Of a stretch of DNA of 64,000 nucleotides, positions 57,825-64,000 are shown piece by piece (position 1 is the first letter of the stretch; the number at the start of each line of letters is the position of its first letter). Under the pieces are notes generated by a model that was not told where the DNA came from, did no database searches, and saw nothing but the letters and a program-made list of their open reading frames with translations. The stretch comes from Phycisphaerales bacterium Planc_01. Its GTDB lineage: Bacteria > Planctomycetota > Phycisphaerae > Sedimentisphaerales > Anaerobacaceae. Made by a program: the position numbers and the translations under genes. The DNA is taken from NCBI GenBank assembly GCA_001603075.1, contig LVBB01000148.1:124001-188000 (forward strand), written 5' to 3'.

Positions 57825-60260
57825 ATGGCAGACGAGATCGACAACAAGCCCGGTCAATCGGAGATCCTGCAATTCGCTTCGCTGATCGCGCACCAGCTCA
57901 AGAGCCCGATCAGCACGATCAGCACCCTTCTGGACGTGCTGGCCACCGAGGTGGCGGGGCCGCTGACGCCCAAGCAGAAGGACCTGATCGCCCGGGCGAA
58001 TCTGCGATGCGACGAGGGCGTGGCCACCGTGCGGCGGATGCTGGCCATCGTCTCGGCCCTGGGGCGTCAGGAGCATATCGACGGCGTCGTGGATGTGGCC
58101 GGCATCGTCCGCAACACCCGGACGCGCTATGAAGAGAAGGCCATCGAATACGGGCTGACCTTCGTGGTGCAGGCGGAGGACGAGCCGGCGTATGTCCGTG
58201 GCACGGAGCCGGCCCTAACCGAAGCGCTGGACGCCCTGATCGACAACGCGTTCAAGTACACCCCGTCGCATGGCCAGGTCCGGCTGACGCTGACCGTCGA
58301 ACCGGCGAACCGCCTCATCCATCTGTGCGTGGCGGATTCGGGCGTCGGTATTCCAGAGGGCATGCGAGAGAAGGTCTTCGAGCCATTCCATCGGACCGCA
58401 TCGGCGCGCAGCTCGACGCGCGGCGGGGTCGGACTGGGATTGTCGTTCGTCAAAGCGGTCGTCGAGGCGCTGGGGGGCACCGTCCAGGCCGGCAAGGCCG
58501 ATCTCGGCGGCGCCCGACTCGACATCCAGCTTCCGATGGCCGACCCGAGCGAGATTGACAGCCTCACAGACAGCGGCAGAGCGAGCGCCATGAAGGTGGT
58601 GATCGTCGGCGGTGTGGCCGCGGGGCCCAAGGTCGCCGCCAAGGTGATTCGGCTGATGCCCCACGCCAGTGTCACGGTGGTCGAGAAAGGCCAGTTTCTC
58701 TCGTACGCCGGCTGCGGGCTGCCCTATTACATCTCGGGCCAGGTCAAGAACCATGCGGAGCTGATGAGCACGCCGATGGGGGCGCTGCGCGACGCGGTGT
58801 TCTTCCAGAAGGTCAAGAACGTGCGTATCCTCAGCCGAACGGAGGCCATCAAGATCGACCGCGTCGCCAAGAGCGTCCGTGTCAAGGAGCTTGGCAGCCG
58901 GAGGGAATTCGACCTGGAGTATGACAAACTGGTGCTCGCCACGGGCGCCTCGCCGATCCGGCCGTCGATTCCCGGCCACGACCTCGACAACATCTTCTGC
59001 CTGCACGGGGTCCAGGACGCCGAAGGGATCAAGGCCGGCCTTTCCGGCGACCGGGCGCGCGACGTGGTCATCGTCGGCGGCGGCCTGATCGGTATGGAGA
59101 CGACCGAGGCCCTGGCCCGCAGCGGGTGCCGCGTGACCATCGTCGAGATGCAGCCGCAGACCCTGGGGATCCTCGATGCGGAAATGGCGCGACTGGTCGA
59201 ACTGCATCTCGAATCCAACGGCGTCAAGGTCCTGACAAACACCAAGGTCTGTGCGTTCGAAGGCGATGGCAAGGTGCATCGCGTCGTGACGGATCGCGGG
59301 ACGCTGGCGGCCGATCTGGTCATCATGGGCATCGGGGTCCGCCCGAACACCGCCCTGGCCCGTGCGGCCGGTCTGCAGATCGGCGAGACCGGCGGGATCA
59401 AAGTCAGCGAGCAGATGCGCACGTCGGACCCTGACATCTATGCGGCCGGCGATTGCGTCGAATGCACCGACATCCTCACCGGCCGCCCCGCTTATGTTCC
59501 GCTGGGCTCGACCGCCAACAAGCAGGGTCGCGTCGCCGCGGTCAACCTCTGCGGGGGCGAGGACGCCTTTCCGGGCATCCTCGGCAGCACGATCTGCAAG
59601 GTCTTCGACTACTGCGTCGCCCGCACCGGCCTGACGGAGCGCGCCGCGAAGGAACTGGGCTACGCGGTGACGGTCGCGCTGGCGCCCGCGCCGGATCGGG
59701 CCAACTACCTGTCCACCGCGCGCCTGCTGTTGCTCAAGCTCGTGGTCGATCGCGACACGCGACGGCTCCTCGGCGTCCAGGCCGTCGGGCCCGGCGCCGG
59801 AGACAAGCGAATCGACGTGGCCGCCACCGCCATTGCCGCCGGCATGACGGTCGATCAAGTGGCGGGCCTCGACCTCGGCTATGCCCCGCCCTATTCGCCG
59901 GCGATGGACAATCTGATTACCGCCGCCAACGTCGCCCGCAACAAGCTGGACGGCCACATGGTCGGCGTCTGTGCCGAAGAAGTGCACCGGATGCTCCAGG
60001 ACAAGAAGGACTTTGTCTTTCTCGACGTCCGCACACCTGGCGAGCACGACCAGGTCCGTCTGCCCGGCGCGACGTTGATCCCGCTGGCGACGCTGCGGGG
60101 ACGGATCGAGGAGATCCCGAAGGACAAACCGATCGTGACGTTCGGCCAGATCTCGCTGCGCGGGTACGAAGCGGCGCTGATCCTCCGCGCCTCGGGCTTC
60201 GAGGACGTCCGTGTCCTGGACGGTGGCATTGCGATGTGGCCCTACGAAAAATTGCAGTGA
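57825..60260 (+). CDS. Histidine kinase fused to CoA-disulfide-reductase-like flavoprotein and cysteine-less rhodanese
   Basis: 811 residues, one uninterrupted frame. Residues 1-245 form a soluble kinase without membrane or PAS domain: H box FASLIAHQLKSPIS with H23 (Gln follows His instead of the usual Glu/Asp), N box ALIDNAFKYTP (N141), DSGVGIPEGM (171-180) and GVGLGLSFVK (201-210). Residues 256-710 form a pyridine nucleotide-disulfide reductase: KVVIVGGVAAGPKVAAKV, the CoADR-type single active Cys C297 in FLSYAGCGLPYYISGQ, VVIVGGGLIGMETTEAL for NAD(P)H and IYAAGDCVECTD. Residues 712-811 are a rhodanese domain (VFLDVRTPGEHDQVRLPGA), but the catalytic Cys loop reads TFGQISLRGYEA, with Gly774 at the Cys position. 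M256 could start a separate reductase, but it has no ribosome site. Probably a cytoplasmic redox- or CoA-thiol-responsive kinase. Confidence 0.85.
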   Translation: MADEIDNKPGQSEILQFASLIAHQLKSPISTISTLLDVLATEVAGPLTPKQKDLIARANLRCDEGVATVRRMLAIVSALGRQEHIDGVVDVAGIVRNTRTRYEEKAIEYGLTFVVQAEDEPAYVRGTEPALTEALDALIDNAFKYTPSHGQVRLTLTVEPANRLIHLCVADSGVGIPEGMREKVFEPFHRTASARSSTRGGVGLGLSFVKAVVEALGGTVQAGKADLGGARLDIQLPMADPSEIDSLTDSGRASAMKVVIVGGVAAGPKVAAKVIRLMPHASVTVVEKGQFLSYAGCGLPYYISGQVKNHAELMSTPMGALRDAVFFQKVKNVRILSRTEAIKIDRVAKSVRVKELGSRREFDLEYDKLVLATGASPIRPSIPGHDLDNIFCLHGVQDAEGIKAGLSGDRARDVVIVGGGLIGMETTEALARSGCRVTIVEMQPQTLGILDAEMARLVELHLESNGVKVLTNTKVCAFEGDGKVHRVVTDRGTLAADLVIMGIGVRPNTALARAAGLQIGETGGIKVSEQMRTSDPDIYAAGDCVECTDILTGRPAYVPLGSTANKQGRVAAVNLCGGEDAFPGILGSTICKVFDYCVARTGLTERAAKELGYAVTVALAPAPDRANYLSTARLLLLKLVVDRDTRRLLGVQAVGPGAGDKRIDVAATAIAAGMTVDQVAGLDLGYAPPYSPAMDNLITAANVARNKLDGHMVGVCAEEVHRMLQDKKDFVFLDVRTPGEHDQVRLPGATLIPLATLRGRIEEIPKDKPIVTFGQISLRGYEAALILRASGFEDVRVLDGGIAMWPYEKLQ

Positions 60261-60286
60261 GCAACACACAAGCGAGAGGCGATTCG

Positions 60287-61501
60287 ATGCTCCGACAATG
60301 CACGATGCTCCTGTTGGCCCTCGTCGCCGTTCCCCAGGCGACGGCCGATCCACCCGAGGCGGTCACTACGCTGTCCAAGGCCGTGACGTGGCTCGAAGCC
60401 GAGGCGCATCGCATCATCCGGGGCTCGGCGCGGACGATGGCCGACGGCACGACCGCGTTTCCACCCCAAGTGGGGATCGGCTACGAGGCGTTCTGGCTGC
60501 GCGACTTCGAGTATACGCTCGAAGGGTCCATCGATTCCTATTCCGACAAGGAACTGACCGATGCATGCCGGCTCTTCGTGCGCTGCCTCGATGCCGACGG
60601 CGCGGGCGTCGACTGCATCAAGTTCGACGGCACGCCGATCTACAAGCCCGGTTTCGGCTCGATGGGCGTCCATCCGGTCGCCGACGGCTCGCCGTTCACC
60701 GTGGCGGTCGCCTGGCACACATACCGCAAGACCCGCGAAGTGCAACTCGTTCGCGAGATCGTCGAACCGCTCGTCAGAACGATGAACGCGGTCCCGCGCA
60801 ATCCCGGCACCGGCCTGGTCCACATCGTGCCGGGCGAGCCGCAGGAGCGATGTCCCTATGGCTTCACCGACACGATTCGCAAACAGGGGGACGTGCTGTT
60901 CTGCTCGCTGCTGTATGTTCAGGCGTGCCGCCAGCTCGCCGACCTGCTGGAGACGGCCGGGCGCGACGGTGACGCCCGGCAGTGGACGGCCGAGAGCGAG
61001 CGAGTGACACGGAGCATTCGCAAGGTCTTCTGGGATGGGCAGGTCGGCCTGTTCCGCGCGGCGACGGTGTGCTGCCGCGAGCACGACATCTGGGGCTCGG
61101 CGTTCGCCGTCTATCTTGGCGTCGCCGACGCCGAGCAGTCGCAGGCCGTCGCGACCTATTTCCGCGATCGCTACGCCGAGATCGTCCAGGCGGGCCAGGT
61201 TCGCCACCTGCCCGGCGGCGTTTATTGGGAGAAGGCGGTCAGCCAGCGGGACACGTATCAGAACGGCGCCTATTGGGCGACACCGACCGGATGGTTCGTC
61301 TGCGCGCTCGATCGAGTCGATCCGGACTTAGCCGACCGGACCGTGATCGAGATGGTCAATGACTTCAAGGCCGGCGGCGCCTGCGAATGGGTCTTCGGCT
61401 CCACACGTCAGCTTCCGAACTATCTGGCCAGCGCGGCCCTGCCCCTGGCCGGCATTCGCGCGATGATCGAGCACAGGACCAATGAGAACCGCAATGATTG
61501 A
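60287..61501 (+). CDS. Secreted six-hairpin glycosidase-like protein
   Basis: 404 residues from ATG at 60287, where a signal peptide begins ([20 protein letters not shown]). The body is helical with alternating aromatic-acidic motifs of (alpha/alpha)6 glycosidases: [69 protein letters not shown] and [20 protein letters not shown]. The acid is probably an Asp or Glu in the WLRDFE or QNGAYW regions; this is a guess. Specific family not assigned. It lies 26 nt after the kinase-reductase gene and 13 nt before the DUF1080 gene. Confidence 0.75.
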   Translation: MLRQCTMLLLALVAVPQATADPPEAVTTLSKAVTWLEAEAHRIIRGSARTMADGTTAFPPQVGIGYEAFWLRDFEYTLEGSIDSYSDKELTDACRLFVRCLDADGAGVDCIKFDGTPIYKPGFGSMGVHPVADGSPFTVAVAWHTYRKTREVQLVREIVEPLVRTMNAVPRNPGTGLVHIVPGEPQERCPYGFTDTIRKQGDVLFCSLLYVQACRQLADLLETAGRDGDARQWTAESERVTRSIRKVFWDGQVGLFRAATVCCREHDIWGSAFAVYLGVADAEQSQAVATYFRDRYAEIVQAGQVRHLPGGVYWEKAVSQRDTYQNGAYWATPTGWFVCALDRVDPDLADRTVIEMVNDFKAGGACEWVFGSTRQLPNYLASAALPLAGIRAMIEHRTNENRND

Positions 61502-61514
61502 TGGAGATCAAACC

Positions 61515-62240
61515 ATGAAGAAGCAAGCGATGGTTTTGCTGTGCGCCGCGACGCTGATGCCATCCACGACCTGGGCGGATGACCTCGTGTTGCCGCAGTT
61601 TCGTTCGCTGTTCAACGGCAAGGACCTGACCGGCTGGGTCAACGTCAACACCGCCGAGGACACCTGGAGCGTGCGGGACGGCCTGCTCGTCTGCAGCGGG
61701 CACCCCATCGGCGTGATGCGCAGCGACCGGCAGTACGAAAACTTCATCCTGCACATCGAGTGGCGGCACATGGAGGCGGGCGGCAATTCGGGCGTCTTCG
61801 TCTGGAGCGAGGGCACCGTCCCCGAAGGCAAGCAGCTTCCCAAGGGCATGGAAGTGCAGATGCTCGAACTGGACTGGGTCAACCAGAACAAGCGGCCGGA
61901 CGGCACGCTGCCGCCGATCGCCTACGTACACGGCGAACTGTTCGGTGCCGGCGGACTGGAAGCCACGCCCGACAACCCGCGCGGCACCCGCAGCAAGTCG
62001 CTGGAGAACCGCTGCAAGGGCAAGGGCCAGTGGAACGTCTACGACGTCGTCTGCGTCGACGGCACGGTCAAGCTGGCGGTCAACGGCAAGTTCGTCAACA
62101 GCATCCGCAATTCCTCCGTCAAGAAGGGCTATCTCTGTCTGGAGTCCGAGGGCGCCGAGATCCACTTCCGCAACATCTACATCCTCGAACTGCCGCCGGG
62201 CATCACCGGCCCGGAGAACACGGCCCCGGTCGTGCCATAG
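61515..62240 (+). CDS. DUF1080 (3-keto-disaccharide hydrolase) family protein, secreted
   Basis: 241 residues from ATG at 61515 (GGAGATC upstream). Signal peptide ([20 protein letters not shown], cleavage near AD). Single LamG-like jellyroll of the DUF1080 type: [77 protein letters not shown] and [16 protein letters not shown]. Several members hydrolyse 3-keto-glycosides produced by Gfo/Idh-type dehydrogenases, which fits the exported oxidoreductase three genes upstream. End of the plus-strand unit; the next gene is convergent (12 nt). Confidence 0.88.
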   Translation: MKKQAMVLLCAATLMPSTTWADDLVLPQFRSLFNGKDLTGWVNVNTAEDTWSVRDGLLVCSGHPIGVMRSDRQYENFILHIEWRHMEAGGNSGVFVWSEGTVPEGKQLPKGMEVQMLELDWVNQNKRPDGTLPPIAYVHGELFGAGGLEATPDNPRGTRSKSLENRCKGKGQWNVYDVVCVDGTVKLAVNGKFVNSIRNSSVKKGYLCLESEGAEIHFRNIYILELPPGITGPENTAPVVP

Positions 62241-62252
62241 GTGCTGTGGACA

Positions 62253-63485
62253 TCACGGAAGCGCCCACATCGTCACGGCATCCTGGTCCTTCACAACGAT
62301 GCGATTGCCCGCCACCACCGGATGGGCATAACTCGGCGTCTGGGCGACCTTGATCTGGACGATCTGCTCGAATCTCTCGGCTGTGGGCTTGAAGACGATC
62401 AATTCGGAACTGCTGGGCAGCGCCATCAGACAGGACCCCGCATCCACGATCGCCCCAAATCCGCTGCGGTCGCGGGAGGTCGCGTCAGTCCAGGCGGTCC
62501 GTCCCGTCCGGGCATCGATGCAGAACAGATTGCCGCTGTTCGACAGGCCAAACAGAAGCCCGTTCCTGAGCACCGGCGTGTTGAACTGCGGCGCCAGGTC
62601 GGGATTGCTCCAAAGCTCCTCGGCGACAAAGGCGTCGCCTTGCCTGGCGATCTTCACCGCCTTGGTGCCGCGCCCGGCGCCCGTGTAGATCACCGTCTGG
62701 CCATCGACGATGGGCGTCGCGGCATTGTAGGCGCGACCCGCCGGTGCGAACGGCAACTGCCACAAGAGCTTGCCGTCGGCGGCCCCGACCCCGACAATGC
62801 TCCTCTCCGCCAACGTGACGATCTGCTTCGTGCCCGCCACTGTCAGCGGCACGGGGGAGGCGTACTCCGGCCCTTCGCCACCCCAGCGCCATTGCTCTTC
62901 GCCGCTCGCCAGGTCGAACGCGATCAGCGCGCCGTTGCCCTGCCCGCCGAGATGCGCGATGGCCATTCCATCGACGACGATCGGCGACATGCTCGTAAAG
63001 AACCGCGGCACGACTCGGGGGAACGGGTCCTTGCGCCACAGCACCTTGCCGGTCGCGGCGTCCAGGCAGGAGAGGACTCCGCCGACGCCCAGTGTGACGA
63101 CCTTGCCATCAGCGACTGTAGGCGAGCTTCGGGGACCCGGATGCCGCGCGGGCGCGCCGGTCACCTCCTGGGCCGCGTAGGCGTCCCGCCAAACCTGCTT
63201 GCCGTCGGCGGCGTTCAGGCACAGCGTGACCTCGTCACCGCCCTGTCGAGCGAAGACGTAGAGCTTTCCGCCCACGAGAGCGGGCGTCGCGTCGCCCTGC
63301 CCGACCGTCGTCGTCCATTGCGACGTCAATTCTGTCGGCCATTGTGACGGCGCAGCGAACCCGCTGACTTTGCCGTCGCGAGCGAGCCCCCGCCATTGCG
63401 GCCAGTCCTGAGCCGGAGCACCACAGGTGAGAATGAGAACCGCACAGCCGACCATGACAACCCTCGATCGATTCGTCCATTCCAT
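62253..63485 (-). CDS. PQQ-type beta-propeller protein, secreted
   Basis: 410 residues from ATG at 63485 (GGGAGG 5 nt upstream). Signal peptide (RVVMVGCAVLILTCGAPAQ). Opening WPQWRGLARDGKVSGFAAPS is the hallmark of planctomycete PQQ-like propeller proteins. Blades with the W-docking pattern follow: TLCLNAADGKQVWRD, LSCLDAATGKVLWRKDPFP, LIAFDLASGEEQWRWGGEG, VGVGAADGKLLWQLPFAP and LFCIDARTGRTAWTDATS. No quinoprotein dehydrogenase catalytic residues are visible, so a binding or scaffold role is as likely as enzyme activity. Promoter at 63559-63588. Confidence 0.85.
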   Translation of the reverse strand: MEWTNRSRVVMVGCAVLILTCGAPAQDWPQWRGLARDGKVSGFAAPSQWPTELTSQWTTTVGQGDATPALVGGKLYVFARQGGDEVTLCLNAADGKQVWRDAYAAQEVTGAPARHPGPRSSPTVADGKVVTLGVGGVLSCLDAATGKVLWRKDPFPRVVPRFFTSMSPIVVDGMAIAHLGGQGNGALIAFDLASGEEQWRWGGEGPEYASPVPLTVAGTKQIVTLAERSIVGVGAADGKLLWQLPFAPAGRAYNAATPIVDGQTVIYTGAGRGTKAVKIARQGDAFVAEELWSNPDLAPQFNTPVLRNGLLFGLSNSGNLFCIDARTGRTAWTDATSRDRSGFGAIVDAGSCLMALPSSSELIVFKPTAERFEQIVQIKVAQTPSYAHPVVAGNRIVVKDQDAVTMWALP

Positions 63486-63558
63486 GGCAACCTCCCATAC
63501 AAATCCTGGTTGTGCTTTTCGAGCACGCGGCAATCGATTCCGAGTGTTCTGGTATGCA

Positions 63559-63588
63559 ATCATACGAGCGCCCCTGCCCCGCAAGCAA
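63559..63588 (-). promoter_or_regulatory. sigma-70-like promoter for the propeller gene
   Basis: Minus strand TTGCTT (63583-63588), 18-nt spacer, TATGAT (63559-63564), about 75 nt upstream of the ATG. Confidence 0.4.
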
Positions 63589-63752
63589 GACCCAATCGCC
63601 GACCTTCTCAACAATCTCACAAACCCTTGCCAAGCCTGCAGATGAGGAGTGTGCGATGTCTTCCTCGACAGACGTCGTTCGCTATATCCCGTCGGTCGCC
63701 GAAGGCGAGCCGGAATTGACGCAGAGAGCGGATTCCGGTAGAGTGGCGACTG

Positions 63753-64000
63753 ATGACGAAACACAAACAGGACAACAGACCGCGATTGATGGCGCTGGAG
63801 GTGACGCGGCGGTGCCGGTTCAATTGTCGGCACTGTCGGGCCGATGCCGACGGCGCCGTCGTCGATGAACTGAGCACCGAGCAGTGGAAGAAGATCCTCG
63901 ACGCGGTGGCCGCCTGTGGCAAGTGCGTCGTCATCATGACCGGAGGCGAGCCCACCGAACGCGCCGATCTCGTCGAACTCGTGCGGCATGGACAGGACCT
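63753..64000 (+). CDS. N-terminal part of a radical SAM protein (runs off the window)
   Basis: The first 82 codons are present from ATG at 63753; an in-frame stop lies just upstream, so this is the only ATG start. The peptide runs MTKHKQDNRPRLMALEVTRR, then CRFNCRHCRADADG, which is the CxxxCxxC cluster motif of radical SAM enzymes, and later VVIMTGGEPTERADLVELV, where GGEP contacts SAM. The N-terminus looks like the radical SAM/SPASM type used in cofactor or peptide maturation (heme d1, PQQ or AdoMet-dependent hydrolase families), but the C-terminus is needed to decide. The ribosome site is weak. Confidence 0.85.
   Translation, partial: MTKHKQDNRPRLMALEVTRRCRFNCRHCRADADGAVVDELSTEQWKKILDAVAACGKCVVIMTGGEPTERADLVELVRHGQD

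Noticed and set aside
58590-60260. Separate reductase gene starting at M256 of the fusion protein
   Set aside because: No ribosome binding site before this ATG and no stop in the preceding frame; kept as an alternative only.
63657-63868. Plus-strand ORF beginning MSSSTDVVRY with a GAGGAG site
   Set aside because: It overlaps the radical SAM start in another frame and ends in an Arg run produced by that gene's reading frame; no family similarity seen.

Overview
The window is 64 kb of GC-rich bacterial chromosome. Several things point to a planctomycete of the Phycisphaerae type, possibly Sedimentisphaerales. There are many secreted or lipid-anchored proteins with LamG, PKD, discoidin, lamin-tail and GLUG-type modules. 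There are two pseudopilin-like proteins with the [17 protein letters not shown] type of N-terminus and a C-terminal DGH tail. Two GH29 fucosidases, a GH106 rhamnosidase-like enzyme, a DUF1080 hydrolase and Tat-exported Gfo/Idh oxidoreductases complete the pattern. This assignment is inferred from gene content; there is no rRNA in the window. I see no CRISPR array, insertion sequence, prophage or rRNA.

Layout. 0-1.7 kb: partial membrane protein and an aspartate aminotransferase. 1.9-7.1 kb: a tight operon of sensor kinase, response regulator with TPRs, two TrkA-type proteins and TrkH, so potassium uptake linked to a two-component system. 7.1-10.3 kb: Tat-exported sugar isomerase-like protein and a secreted clan-A glycoside hydrolase. 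10.3-14.0 kb: MlaE-MlaF-MlaD-lipoprotein lipid transport operon on the minus strand, followed by tRNA-Pro(CGG). 14.4-18.3 kb: PriA, a CGGC-domain protein and an AstE-like deacylase. 18.5-19.3 kb: pseudopilin-like protein. 19.8-27.1 kb: chaperone block groEL1, alpha-L-fucosidase, groES, groEL2, dnaJ, grpE and an FmdB-type zinc ribbon. 27-43 kb: large secreted proteins (CotH/lamin-tail, calcium-loop protein, LamG protein, PKD-subtilisin) mixed with a LOG-family protein, an FAD oxidoreductase, a DUF3795 protein, a Gfo/Idh oxidoreductase and a decayed GLUG-protein remnant. 43-64 kb: carbohydrate region with a beta-helix protein, pseudopilin plus GH106, a TPR protein, GH29, a GH-A enzyme, PAP2, an exported Gfo/Idh protein, a very unusual kinase-reductase fusion, a six-hairpin glycosidase-like protein, DUF1080, a PQQ-type propeller and the start of a radical SAM gene.

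How it fits together. The 46-62 kb genes look like a fucose- and rhamnose-directed polysaccharide utilisation region without SusC/D. The exported oxidoreductases and the DUF1080 protein suggest oxidative (3-keto) glycoside processing outside the cytoplasm. The best candidate for something undescribed is the 811-residue protein at 57825-60260. It joins a soluble histidine kinase to a CoA-disulfide-reductase-like flavoprotein and a rhodanese domain that has lost its cysteine, which suggests a redox-reading kinase.

Many intergenic regions carry a recognisable sigma-70-like promoter (TTGNNN, 16-18 nt, TANNNT), which helps define the transcription units. Start codons were re-chosen from ribosome binding sites and signal peptides where the longest ORF was clearly too long.
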